NCBI GenBank assembly: GCA_902771225.1
Contig: CACXWH010000012.1
Coordinates: forward strand, 1-38,277
Source of the DNA: an uncultured Methanobrevibacter sp.
GTDB lineage: Archaea; Methanobacteriota; Methanobacteria; Methanobacteriales; Methanobacteriaceae
Direction: 5' to 3'
Length of the DNA: 38,277 bases
The notes under the pieces were generated by a model. That model did not search any database. It was given only the letters and a program-made list of their open reading frames with translations, and was not told where the DNA came from. Both the position numbers and the translations under genes were made by a program. Below, in pieces: positions 17,567 through 27,079 of this stretch (its first letter is position 1; each line of letters opens with the position of its first letter).

Positions 17567-18283
17567 ATGAGTATTAGTGAAATGTTTAGTGATGCTTTAG
17601 CTTATCCATTTAACAATATTAAAGCATTACTTTTATATGTAGTTTTAGGAATAATAGTTGCCCTTCTTGGAGGTGCAACAATTGTTGATTTTGCAGTTGC
17701 TTTCACTACAAAAGGTGTTGGCGGAGCTGCATTAGCAGGATTAGGAATTGTTGGAGTTATTCTTTTTGTTCTTGTAGTGTTCCTGGTTGAAGGATACGCT
17801 TTAGACATTATAAAATATGGTATTGAAAGAAGATCTGACGGTCCTGGAATTGATTTTGGAAGACAAGTTTCAAATGCTATTAAATTAGTTGTTGTCAGCA
17901 TTGTTTATTATGTTGTTCCTGCAATTATCACTTTAATTTTAAGTCTTTTCCTTAGAGACTGGTTAATTGCTATAATTGGTGTAATTTTATTCATCGTATT
18001 TGCTTTAGCTAACTTTATGGCTAAATGTAGATTAGCAAAAACCGATAATTTAGGTGATGCTTTAGCTATTGGAGAAGCAATTGGGGACATATCTAGAGTT
18101 GGTATCGGTAATCTTCTCATAACTGTTATTGTCGTTTTTGTCATATTAATGATTATTGCATTTATTGTTGCTATTTTCATGGGCTTAAACCAATATCTTG
18201 GCGGTATTATATTAGGTTTTGCTGGAGTTTACTTTGTATTCTTCTACAACAGAGTTATTGGTTTATTATACTCTACTGCATAA
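17567..18283 (+). CDS. DUF4013 family membrane protein
   Basis: An integral membrane protein of about 238 residues with six or so hydrophobic helices. The opening MSISEMFSDALAYPFNNIKA followed by LLLYVVLGIIVALLGG is typical of archaeal DUF4013 proteins, whose function is unknown. I choose the ATG at 17567, since AGGTGA at 17556-17561 is placed correctly for it; the in-frame GTG at 17558 is part of that site. TATA-like stretches occur at 17488-17516. A long T-rich tract follows the stop. Confidence 0.82.
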   Translation: MSISEMFSDALAYPFNNIKALLLYVVLGIIVALLGGATIVDFAVAFTTKGVGGAALAGLGIVGVILFVLVVFLVEGYALDIIKYGIERRSDGPGIDFGRQVSNAIKLVVVSIVYYVVPAIITLILSLFLRDWLIAIIGVILFIVFALANFMAKCRLAKTDNLGDALAIGEAIGDISRVGIGNLLITVIVVFVILMIIAFIVAIFMGLNQYLGGIILGFAGVYFVFFYNRVIGLLYSTA

Positions 18284-18292
18284 TCAAACCAA

Positions 18293-18317
18293 TTTTTTCT
18301 TTTTTTCTTTTTTTTTA
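18293..18317 (+). terminator. Poly-T terminator after the DUF4013 gene
   Basis: Three T-runs separated by single C bases begin about ten bases after the stop, without a hairpin. This is a strong archaeal oligo-T stop signal. Confidence 0.6.
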
Positions 18318-18501
18318 TTAGGTTTTAATCTTATTATCTAAATCTTTTTTCAATATGCAACACATTAATTTATAGCGAATTAAAATTAGCTTGTAATTCC
18401 AATATCTGGTTTTAAAATATTCCTGCTAAAAACTCATCAAAATATTTCAATTCCTAAAGTGTTAATAATGATTAAATATATAAAAATTATTGGTGAAGAT
18501 T

Positions 18502-19281
18502 TTGGAAATATTGACTAAAACATTACTCCAATTATTTATTGTAATTGCTATTTTTATAATTTTAACTCTTTTAGGAGAGTTTATTTATAAAAAATTAAAA
18601 AAGAACTATCTTAATTCTATAGATATGACTGATTATTTGCCTGAAGATGAAGTTCACACTTTAAAACAGGTTTTTTATTTAATTATGATGGCCTTGTGTG
18701 TTGTAGTTATTTTTTATTCACTCGTTGGTTCTTTGATGGATGAATATTATCTGGCGATATTTGATATTTTACTTTCACTATATCTTGCAATCAAATTGGA
18801 CAAGAGTTCTAGAAAAAATAAGATTTTATTGCTGTTATTAATTCCATATGGATCTTTATCTTATACATTCTTTGATATTGATTTATTAATGCTTATTATG
18901 GATATTATACATGTTTTAGTCTTTATATACTTTGCAAAGGTTTATTTGGATAAATTTATGGAATACACTCATTCAAATGGTTTGGGAATAACAATAATAT
19001 TATTGTTTGTAATAATTTTCGTAAGTTTTTTTATAACTCAGTATGCTGAAGGAGTAAATGCTTTAGATTCCCTTGTGATGATTTCCAATCAATTTACAGG
19101 TAATGGATTTGCTGTTTTTGGCAATTCTATTCCGGGTAAACTTAATAGTTTATTGCTGGTTTGGGGAGGATATGTAATTTCTGGAGCAGGTGCTGCAACA
19201 TTAACTGCAGCAATTTTAACTAAACATTTCAGAAAAAGATTTGAAGATTTAGAAAAATTAATTGAAGGGGATGATGAATAA
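18502..19281 (+). CDS. Channel-like membrane protein, first of two tandem paralogues
   Basis: About 259 residues. The best start is TTG at 18502, five bases after GGTGA (18492-18496); in-frame TTG 18490 and GTG 18493 overlap that site. About six hydrophobic segments are visible. The last part reads helix (LGITIILLFVIIFVSFFI), loop with a possible pore segment (SLVMISNQFTGNGFAVFG), then helix (LLLVWGGYVISGAGAATLTA). This has the layout of the S5-pore-S6 unit of two-helix ion-channel domains, with TGNGF at 199-203 where potassium channels have TVGYG. Ion passage is therefore a guess. The C-terminus is charged. The stop overlaps the next start (TAATG), so translation is probably coupled. A TATA-like AAATATATAAAA at 18474-18484 lies close to the start, so a leaderless alternative cannot be excluded. 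Confidence 0.75.
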   Translation: MEILTKTLLQLFIVIAIFIILTLLGEFIYKKLKKNYLNSIDMTDYLPEDEVHTLKQVFYLIMMALCVVVIFYSLVGSLMDEYYLAIFDILLSLYLAIKLDKSSRKNKILLLLLIPYGSLSYTFFDIDLLMLIMDIIHVLVFIYFAKVYLDKFMEYTHSNGLGITIILLFVIIFVSFFITQYAEGVNALDSLVMISNQFTGNGFAVFGNSIPGKLNSLLLVWGGYVISGAGAATLTAAILTKHFRKRFEDLEKLIEGDDE

Positions 19282-20075
19282 TGGAAGATGTGTCATTATT
19301 GGTTTCTATTTTTCGTTTATTGGTTGCATTTGGAATTTTTGCTCTTTTAGTTTATGTTAGCAAATTTATTGTTAATAAGGTTAAATCCTCTCGCTTTAAA
19401 AATTCAAGGTTTTTAAATCCTATGGAGTATTTCCCGGCTGAGGAAGTATCAACTTTAAGTCAAGTTTATTACTTGATAATGATATTGATTTTTCTCGTGA
19501 TTATTTTATATATAGTATTTGGTTGGGATGACGGCAAATATTTCATATCTGCTTTAGATATTGTTATTTCTGTATATATTGCCATGAAAATGGGTAAGAA
19601 TTCTTTTAAAGAAAAATTAATATTATTTTTCTTAATTCCATTCGGTTCTATAAAGATATTATTATATGGAAGTAGCTCTTTGCTTTTTGATTTGTTGCAT
19701 GTTTTCGGATATTTTTACCTCATTCATGTTTACTACCGTAAGTTTGTGAAATATACTGAAAACAATGGTTTAGGAATAACTATAATCCTATTATTTTCAA
19801 TAATATTTGTTAGTTTTTTATTTACTATTTTTGCTGAGGATGTTTCTCCTATGGATTCCATAACTATGGTTTCAAATGCATTTACAAGTAATAGTTTTGA
19901 TCCTGCAGGAAAGTCAATGATTGGAAAACTTGATTCATTGGTTTTGGCTTGGGGAGGTTTCATCTTATCTGGTGTTGGTACTGCAACTTTGTCTGTTTCA
20001 ATTGTAATGGGATATGTTAATCGTAGATTTGATGATATTGAGGATTTAGTTAAAAAGAAGAAAAAAGAAGATTAA
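19281..20075 (+). CDS. Channel-like membrane protein, second tandem paralogue
   Basis: Protein of 264 residues with the same plan as the preceding gene. The shared landmarks are EYFPAEEVSTLSQVYYLI against DYLPEDEVHTLKQVFYLI, then NNGLGITIILLF, and the pore-like SITMVSNAFTSNSFDPAG followed by GKLDSLVLAWGGFILSG. The filter-like position is TSNSF (202-206) instead of TGNGF. It ends in a very basic tail (KKKKKED). The start overlaps the previous stop by one base. Two unlike but homologous subunits encoded together suggest a hetero-oligomer (inference). Function is unproven. Confidence 0.75.
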   Translation: MEDVSLLVSIFRLLVAFGIFALLVYVSKFIVNKVKSSRFKNSRFLNPMEYFPAEEVSTLSQVYYLIMILIFLVIILYIVFGWDDGKYFISALDIVISVYIAMKMGKNSFKEKLILFFLIPFGSIKILLYGSSSLLFDLLHVFGYFYLIHVYYRKFVKYTENNGLGITIILLFSIIFVSFLFTIFAEDVSPMDSITMVSNAFTSNSFDPAGKSMIGKLDSLVLAWGGFILSGVGTATLSVSIVMGYVNRRFDDIEDLVKKKKKED

Positions 20076-20237
20076 TTTCTCTTAATTTGTATATGTGCAA
20101 ATGAAGTTCTCACCAGATATTATATTTTGAAATAGCTTGATGTTTTGGATATAGTTAATTATAGATTTTATTTATTTTTTAATTTAAGTCTGTCGTATTT
20201 CTATTTTTAATCTGTGTTTGTATAGTAAAAATCATTT

Positions 20238-20275
20238 AAAAAAAGAATAAGGAAGGATTAATTAATTAAATCCTT
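20238..20275 (-). terminator. Hairpin terminator at the end of protease-adhesin 1
   Basis: AAGGATT (20253-20259) pairs with AATCCTT (20269-20275) around the stop codon, with an A-rich run at 20238-20250 that reads as T on the minus strand. The gap 20076-20237 between the convergent genes contains no other feature I can support. Confidence 0.55.
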
Positions 20276-23200
20276 AATGCTTATTGTGTTTGAAATTTTT
20301 AACCCATCGTATTCTGAGGTAATGATGTATTTGCCGGACATTAAATTAATGTTCAGTTTTGCTATTCCTTTAGAATCTGTGTGTTTTGTGTAGAATATTC
20401 CGTTGATGTTGAATCTGACTGCAACATTTGCTAGTGGATTGCCCTGACCATCAAGAACAGTTACATTAAATGTTGAACCGTCTTGATAGGTCATTTCCAA
20501 ATCATCAGCGATTAAAGTAGGCAATACTGTAATGTTATAAGACATCATAAGGCCAGTCAACGGATCAATTGCTGTTAATATATACTCGCCAGGAGGTAAG
20601 TTAATGTTTAATCTGGCTGTTCCGTTTTCATTAGTTGTACGATTGTAAAATACTCCATTTATGTTCATGGTAATGTTAACACTGCTTATAGGATTACTTC
20701 CACCGTCAATTAATGAAATATAGAACTGAGAAGCATTTTTAAAGTATTTAACTAGGTTGTCAGCTATTAATGTTGGAAGTACTGTAATTGTATTTTCAAC
20801 TGTTGTTCCGTTGAATGTTGTTTTTATCGTGTAGTTGCCCGGCCCTAAATTAATTGTCATTGAAGCGGTTCCATTTTCATCACTGGTTCTTGTATAATTT
20901 TTACCATTGATTTCAAATGTAACAGTTTCATTTGCAACACCGATATTTGCCTCAAAATTGGAAGTATTTTTATAGATTTTAACTAAATCCTCGGTGTAGA
21001 TATCCAAGTTAATAGTATAGACTTTAATCATGGCTGTATAATTGTATTCTGCCAAATCTTTCCATTCGACCCCATCATTACTTGCAAATGATACATGTGG
21101 TTCTGCATGGGTTCTTATGTTACCTACATTTTGCATTGTGCTTTTGGATATGACTGCAAATTCATCTCCTTTCATGACTGGAATGTATTCATCTAATGGG
21201 ATGGTTAGATATCCTTCATAATCATATTTTCCGTTTTGTTCATATACTTTTTCGCCATTCACGAGTATTGTATAGTTATAATCACCAATATCCAAAATAA
21301 ATGATCCGACAGCCGCAATCATGAGATTTTTCTCTGCCACAAATTTGTTCATGGCATATGTATAATTTATAGTATTGTTGTAGCAGATTTCATGCTGGTA
21401 AAGTTTGTCATAATCGTTGTTGTTTTGTATGTCGAATGTCATGGAATGGCTGGCCTTAGCTAGTGATACATCATAATATGATATGTAGAAATAGCCTTCA
21501 TCTCCAAATTTTGTTCCCCAGCTGTTTTTAAGGATAAATGCACCATCACCCGGTGGGGTTTCTACAAAGTTTTCCTTAGGATAAGTGTCATCCCAGCCGA
21601 CGAGGCATACGATATGGTTCATAGTAGTGTTTGCGTAATTGTAATATCCGTAAGTCGTTTCATTATAGTATGGCATTTTAAAATCATGATAGTAACCAAC
21701 GGCTACAGCGCCATAGTTGAGCAATGCCCTTTTGAGTGGGTCATTGTCCGTTGAATTTTTTCTTATAGGAATGAATACAATGTCCTTCGTGTGAACATCT
21801 TCAGGGGTGGCAATCAACGGAGATATTTTTCCAAGTTCGTCGTAGGTGTCATATTCTGCAGGGGATACGCCAAGCCAGCCTGAATAATATGATTGGCCAA
21901 AAATTGTGTTTCCACTTTCCGCCAGCATTTTACTACCATATTTTGAATATTTTATCATGGTATTCTGCAGGTTGTTTTCGGAAAAATTATAGGTGATATT
22001 GGCATATCGAATCAATACGGATTCCAATGCTGCTGTAATACCGAATGCCCAGCATGAACCCATCTTTCCTTGATCTTTAACTGATGAAACCCATCCCCAG
22101 TCTCTCAAGTCAAATTTTTTCGGAAGGGTCTCGACATTTATTGTGTTGTTTATCAAATCAAAGTGGGTCTGGGATGATTCAACATTCAAATCATAATTCG
22201 TATTGTTTAAAGACAATTTGTCATCCGTGAAATTGTTTCCACTTCCATAATATTTGCAATAAACGCCGTAGATGCTTGTGCCGTTTTCTGTAGGGTTGTT
22301 GAAGTAATTATCCAATAGGGATAAATCACAGTCATATGTATAGATTGATGATCCGTTGCTTGCATTATTGTCTTCAAAAATACATGAATCTAAGATAACA
22401 TTACCCATATCGAAGTAAGCAGCTCCACCATTTGAATAGCCTTCATAAAGTCCCATGTTTGAAGTAAATATTGAATTGGAAATGTTCACGTTCTTTACCC
22501 AGGAAGTATATATGGCTCCTCCGTCAAAGAGCACAATGTTTGATGTGAAGTTTGTCTTGTCAATGGTTAAATGTCCCCCCAGCTGAAGGTAAGCTCCTCC
22601 AAATTCGGAAATACAATCAGTGAATCGAGAATTGAGGATTGTAATGTTCCCATCAAAGATTCCATCTTCCCCTCCGATATCGGCATAAATCGCTCCACCA
22701 TTTTTCTCGCAGCGAGTGTTGATAAAGTCACAGTCATCTATTGTAATCTCGCCGGGGTGCTCTCTGATTCCTATTGCGCCTGCAGTCAATGTGGCGTTCA
22801 GATTGGCAAAAGTGGATTTTCTGATTTTACCATTGCTTTGGGTGGAATAAATTGCAGGGCAATACTTTGATGAGGTATTTGCAAATGTGGTATTTTCAAT
22901 ATACATTAAAGTGTTCTTCATATAGACTAAACCTCTATTTTGCATGTCCTCGCTTGAAAAGGTTCCATTCAGTATATCCAACGTACCATCTTCAGATTGA
23001 ATCGCGCCGCCAGTATCCGCATTGTTATTGATAAACGTGTCATTTATACTTGTGTATAATCCTACGGAATTTTTAACTGCACCTCCTGTGGTGATGACAG
23101 TATTGTCTTTAAAGACAACATTGTTTGTCGTGACGGTGGAATTGGGTGCAATGTATAAAGCAGCACCAGCGTAGGCGTTTCCATTTATAAGGTTCAGATT

Positions 23201-23488
23201 GTTTATTGTTATGTTTGTTCCAACAACGGTAAAGATTCTGCTTTGGTTGAATCCATCAATGGTGAATCCGTTACCGTTAATGGTAAAATCACTTTTATTT
23301 ATTATAATTCCATCAGTAAGTTCATAATCAGTCGAATTGTCATATACATAGTTTTGAGTTATTTCTATGCTGTCCGTGCTTAAATCTATTTCCTCATGTA
23401 GTGCCGTGAAGTTTCCTTCGGCCGAAACCGCACCAATTGATATGAATAAAATAGCTATGACAAGCAATAGTTTAAATATCTTCATCAT
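20258..23488 (-). CDS. Secreted beta-helix / papain-like protease adhesin 1
   Basis: About 1,076 residues. GGGAG at 23494-23498 supports ATG 23488 (or the adjacent ATG 23485); the in-frame TTG at 23500 overlaps that site. Domains: signal peptide MMKIFKLLLVIAILFISIGAVSA; right-handed beta-helix (about 50-430) with GGAIYA and FxxN-type turns; papain-like C1 peptidase from about 455 beginning KFDLRDWGW, with Gln473 (KDQG), Cys479 (GSCWAFG), His625 (MNHIVCLVGWDD) and Asn655 (LKNSWG); a probable lectin-like beta domain (about 690-820); and three Ig-like repeats to the C-terminus. All four peptidase residues are present, so activity is likely. There is no classical papain propeptide; the beta-helix occupies its place. 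No anchor motif is seen. It is the most divergent of the five protease-adhesins here and the only one starting MMKIFK. Confidence 0.9.
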   Translation of the reverse strand: MMKIFKLLLVIAILFISIGAVSAEGNFTALHEEIDLSTDSIEITQNYVYDNSTDYELTDGIIINKSDFTINGNGFTIDGFNQSRIFTVVGTNITINNLNLINGNAYAGAALYIAPNSTVTTNNVVFKDNTVITTGGAVKNSVGLYTSINDTFINNNADTGGAIQSEDGTLDILNGTFSSEDMQNRGLVYMKNTLMYIENTTFANTSSKYCPAIYSTQSNGKIRKSTFANLNATLTAGAIGIREHPGEITIDDCDFINTRCEKNGGAIYADIGGEDGIFDGNITILNSRFTDCISEFGGAYLQLGGHLTIDKTNFTSNIVLFDGGAIYTSWVKNVNISNSIFTSNMGLYEGYSNGGAAYFDMGNVILDSCIFEDNNASNGSSIYTYDCDLSLLDNYFNNPTENGTSIYGVYCKYYGSGNNFTDDKLSLNNTNYDLNVESSQTHFDLINNTINVETLPKKFDLRDWGWVSSVKDQGKMGSCWAFGITAALESVLIRYANITYNFSENNLQNTMIKYSKYGSKMLAESGNTIFGQSYYSGWLGVSPAEYDTYDELGKISPLIATPEDVHTKDIVFIPIRKNSTDNDPLKRALLNYGAVAVGYYHDFKMPYYNETTYGYYNYANTTMNHIVCLVGWDDTYPKENFVETPPGDGAFILKNSWGTKFGDEGYFYISYYDVSLAKASHSMTFDIQNNNDYDKLYQHEICYNNTINYTYAMNKFVAEKNLMIAAVGSFILDIGDYNYTILVNGEKVYEQNGKYDYEGYLTIPLDEYIPVMKGDEFAVISKSTMQNVGNIRTHAEPHVSFASNDGVEWKDLAEYNYTAMIKVYTINLDIYTEDLVKIYKNTSNFEANIGVANETVTFEINGKNYTRTSDENGTASMTINLGPGNYTIKTTFNGTTVENTITVLPTLIADNLVKYFKNASQFYISLIDGGSNPISSVNITMNINGVFYNRTTNENGTARLNINLPPGEYILTAIDPLTGLMMSYNITVLPTLIADDLEMTYQDGSTFNVTVLDGQGNPLANVAVRFNINGIFYTKHTDSKGIAKLNINLMSGKYIITSEYDGLKISNTISIKDLIN

Positions 23489-23640
23489 TTTTTCTCCCAA
23501 TATTCAATATTATATATTATTATTTTTGATTTATAAAAAAGTTTTCATTTAATTGGGGTGGTATTAAAATAATATTCAAAAATAAGCCTGTAAAGTATGC
23601 TATTTTCTGTGACAGATTTTGACAGGTTAGTGATTAATTA

Positions 23641-23673
23641 AAAAAAAGAAAAGGATTAAATTAATTAATCCTT
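23641..23673 (-). terminator. Hairpin terminator at the end of protease-adhesin 2
   Basis: AAGGATTAA (23651-23659) pairs perfectly with TTAATCCTT (23665-23673), which contains the stop codon. The A-run at 23641-23650 gives a T-tail on the minus strand. Confidence 0.58.
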
Positions 23674-26600
23674 AATTGTAATGGTGTTTGAAATTTTTAA
23701 TCCATCGTATTCTGAGGTAATGATGTATTTGCCGGACATTAAATTAATGTTCAGTTTAGCTATTCCTTTAGAATCGGTGTGTTTTGTGTAGAATACTCCG
23801 TTGATGTTGAATCTAACTGCAACATTTGCTAATGGCTTTCCCTGACCATCAAGAACAGTTACATTAAATGTTGAACCGTCTTGATAGGTCATCTCCAAAT
23901 CAGTAGCATTTAGAGTAGATAAAACTGTAATGTTATAAGACATCATAAGGCCAGTCAACGGATCAATTGCTGTTAATATATGCTCGCCAGGAGGTAAGTT
24001 AATGTTTAATCTGGCTGTTCCGTTTTCATTAGTTGTACGATTGTAAAATACTCCATTAATGTTCATAGTAATGTTAACACCGCTTACAGGATTTCCTTCA
24101 CCGTCAATTAATGAGATATCGAATTGTGAAGCGTTTCTATAGTATTTGACCAGATTGTCTGCTATTAAGGTAGGCAATACTGTAATTGTGTTTTCAACTG
24201 CTGTTCCGTTGAATATGGTTTTGATTGTATAGTTGCCTGGTCCTAAGTTGATAGCTATTCTGGCAGTTCCGTTTTCATCACTGGTTCTGTTGTAAGTTCT
24301 GCCGTTTATTTCAAAGGTAACGGTTTCGTTTACAATACCGATTACTGCTTCGAATTGGGAATCGTTTTTGTAGATTTTAACCAAATTTTCAGTATAAATT
24401 GGTAAAGCAACAGTATAGACTTTTAAACAAGCAATTGCTCCACTTTTATAAGAATCTTCCCATTCTGATCCATCGATGGATACATATGAAATATTTTCAG
24501 TATAGTGTATTCTAACGTCGCCCAATGTAATGTAAGGTATATTATTGGATGTTATCACTGCTTTGAATACATCTCCTTTTTTAATTGGTATGTATTCATT
24601 TAATTTGATGGTGTGGTAACCAAGATATGGGGATACGCCTTCTTGAATTAATTTTGATTCGTTGTTTACATAAATTTCAACTGTATAATTGACACCTTCC
24701 TCCTTGAAGTATGTTCCAACAGCAGCGATTGCATCGTTTTCCAATGCTTCAAAGACATTCATATAACTTACAGTTTCACCGGACATGAAATTACCTCCCC
24801 ATATCATCGCATATTGATAGTTTTTATTATATGGAATGGTATTTTCAGCTATTATTGCAGTAGCATAACTAGATAGGTCAGTAGATTCTAATAATGTTTT
24901 ATCGTAATATGAAACATACATGCATCCTTTTTCTCCAAAATCAGAACCCCAACTATTTTTAATAATCCATGCACCGTTACCCGGAGGGGTAATTAAAAAG
25001 TTTTCTTTTGGATAATTATCGTCCCAGCCTATAATTGAAACTTCATGATTTGGCTTTTTAGTTTCATTAACATATTGTGCATATGTGTCGGGATTGTAAT
25101 ACGGATTTTTTTCGTCATATGTTGATTGCCCGAAATAACACACGTCTAGAGAACCATATTTTAAAATAGCTTCTTTAAGTTTTGTGCCGTTTGGTATTTC
25201 ATTGTTAGGTAGGAATATCACATCTTGAATGTGGATATCATTCAAAGTTGTTATTACTGCGGAAATTTTTCCCATTTCATCATAAATGTCTGCATCATAT
25301 GCGATTGCTCCAAGCCAACTTAATAAATAAGATGTTGAGTAAAGATTTGTTCCTCCTTCAGCTAAGAAATCGGAACCGTATATTGAATATTTTAACATGG
25401 TGTCTCTCATGTTATTTTCTGAAAAATCTGTTGTAATGCCTGCAGCTTTCAATAATGCTGATTCCAATGTACCTGTCATTCCGAATGTCCAGCAGGCACC
25501 CATCCATCCCTGGTCTTTAACCGGTGACATCCATCCCCAGTCACGTAAATCAAATCTGGACGGAAGAGTAGTAACATTGATGCTATTGTTAAGCAATGTT
25601 AATTCAAGGCCTTGTCCACTTATTATAGTTGCATAAAGTGTATTGTTGGTTGAGATGTTATCATCATTAATATAAACATTGTTTTCTAAAATACTTTCTT
25701 TATCGAAAAATGTGTAAATAGGGTTTTGATTGTTTTCAAATAGTGTATTTTTGATGTTATAGGATGAGTCGTATGCACCGATTGCAGTTCCGGCATTTGC
25801 ATTGTTGTTGATAAATTTGGATTTATCTATATTTAATGTGCCGATATCGTTGTATATTGCACCGCCATAAGTTGGATATCCTTCAATAACGTCAACGCCA
25901 TTTGAAGTAAAATTACAGTTAGTAATGTTGCTGGTTACATGTGAAAGATAAATTGCACCTCCATTATATGTGGCATGATTGTTGGTGAAGTTTGTGTTGT
26001 CTAGGAATAAATTTCCACCCAATTGAAGATATGCTCCACCAAATTCGGAAAATGTGTCTTTAAATGAAGTATCAATTATTGTTACAGTACCGTTGATATC
26101 CAAATCTCCTGAAATGTCTGCATAAATGGCTCCTCCATTTTTGGAAGATGTCGTGTTTATAAATTCACAATTCTTAATGTATACATCTTCGCACTCTTTA
26201 AGACTTATTGCCCCTGCAGTAATGTCTGCTTTTAAATTTTTAAATCTTGAATTAATAATTGAAACGTTCGAACGTTGGATATGTAATGCAGGAGAATAAG
26301 TTGAAGTAGTATCAGCAAAAGTTACATTTTCTATATAGATTATAGCATTTTTATAAGCAGTAATTTGGGCTGATTTGGAGACAAATTTTGAAGTCATGTT
26401 TGTATTTGAAAGGTCTAATTCTCCTTTATCAAGATATATTGCTGAACCTTTTTCAACAGCATAATTGTCTATGAATCGTGAATTATCACATTTAATAGTT
26501 ACATTCTCATAAAGCCCAACTGCTGCACCTTGTTTGGATGCATAGTTATCAATGAAAGTAATATTAGTTAATGTTAATAATCCAGTAGCATAGATTGCTC

Positions 26601-26976
26601 CACCTTTTTCGGCGTTACCCCCAGTTAAAATCAGATTGCTTAATGTTACATTGTTTGCTGTAATGTTGAATATTCTTGATTGATTGTTTCCATTGATTGT
26701 GCGACCGTTGCCGTTAAGGACAAAATTATCCTTACCAATAATAATTCCACTACTATCATCAGTCTCATTGTTGAATACATAGTCTTGAGTTAAATTTAAG
26801 ACATCCGTATGTTCTATTTCGTCAGTTAAATCAGTGAATGAAGCTTCACTCACCATGCACATATCTTTCTGACCATCATCACTTATAATATCATCGGAAA
26901 TGTCATATGCTGCACAGACTCCCCCCATCGTCATGATTAAAACAAGTATGACAATCATGATTTTTATAATTTTCAT
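23665..26976 (-). CDS. Secreted beta-helix / papain-like protease adhesin 2
   Basis: Protein of 1,103 residues. Signal peptide MKIIKIMIVILVLIMTMGGVCA; beta-helix about 60-450; C1 peptidase beginning RFDLRDWGW with Gln489, Cys495 (GACWTFGM), His644 (NHEVSIIGWDD) and Asn674 (IKNSWG); probable lectin-like domain about 700-850; three Ig-like repeats from about 860. Unlike its neighbours it has no Shine-Dalgarno site. A TATA-like TTAAATAC (near 27005) lies about 27-30 bases before ATG, which suggests a leaderless transcript. The gene sits in a same-strand row of similar genes, separated by about 90-180 bases, each apparently with its own promoter and terminator. Targets could be wall peptides or proteins of neighbouring microbes; sequence does not decide. 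Confidence 0.9.
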   Translation of the reverse strand: MKIIKIMIVILVLIMTMGGVCAAYDISDDIISDDGQKDMCMVSEASFTDLTDEIEHTDVLNLTQDYVFNNETDDSSGIIIGKDNFVLNGNGRTINGNNQSRIFNITANNVTLSNLILTGGNAEKGGAIYATGLLTLTNITFIDNYASKQGAAVGLYENVTIKCDNSRFIDNYAVEKGSAIYLDKGELDLSNTNMTSKFVSKSAQITAYKNAIIYIENVTFADTTSTYSPALHIQRSNVSIINSRFKNLKADITAGAISLKECEDVYIKNCEFINTTSSKNGGAIYADISGDLDINGTVTIIDTSFKDTFSEFGGAYLQLGGNLFLDNTNFTNNHATYNGGAIYLSHVTSNITNCNFTSNGVDVIEGYPTYGGAIYNDIGTLNIDKSKFINNNANAGTAIGAYDSSYNIKNTLFENNQNPIYTFFDKESILENNVYINDDNISTNNTLYATIISGQGLELTLLNNSINVTTLPSRFDLRDWGWMSPVKDQGWMGACWTFGMTGTLESALLKAAGITTDFSENNMRDTMLKYSIYGSDFLAEGGTNLYSTSYLLSWLGAIAYDADIYDEMGKISAVITTLNDIHIQDVIFLPNNEIPNGTKLKEAILKYGSLDVCYFGQSTYDEKNPYYNPDTYAQYVNETKKPNHEVSIIGWDDNYPKENFLITPPGNGAWIIKNSWGSDFGEKGCMYVSYYDKTLLESTDLSSYATAIIAENTIPYNKNYQYAMIWGGNFMSGETVSYMNVFEALENDAIAAVGTYFKEEGVNYTVEIYVNNESKLIQEGVSPYLGYHTIKLNEYIPIKKGDVFKAVITSNNIPYITLGDVRIHYTENISYVSIDGSEWEDSYKSGAIACLKVYTVALPIYTENLVKIYKNDSQFEAVIGIVNETVTFEINGRTYNRTSDENGTARIAINLGPGNYTIKTIFNGTAVENTITVLPTLIADNLVKYYRNASQFDISLIDGEGNPVSGVNITMNINGVFYNRTTNENGTARLNINLPPGEHILTAIDPLTGLMMSYNITVLSTLNATDLEMTYQDGSTFNVTVLDGQGKPLANVAVRFNINGVFYTKHTDSKGIAKLNINLMSGKYIITSEYDGLKISNTITIKD

Positions 26977-27040
26977 ATATAAATTTATGTTAAAAATCAG
27001 TATTTAAGTATTTATGTGATGTAAAAATGTGTTAATATAT

Positions 27041-27079
27041 TAAAAAAAGAAAAGGAAAGGATTAAGTTAATTAACCCTT
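27041..27079 (-). terminator. Hairpin terminator at the end of protease-adhesin 3
   Basis: AAGGATTAA (27057-27065) pairs with TTAACCCTT (27071-27079) with one mismatch (A against C). The right arm contains the stop codon, and the A-rich run at 27042-27053 forms the minus-strand T-tail. The mismatch looks like a half-completed change between the GGATT and GGGTT versions of the stem. Confidence 0.5.
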
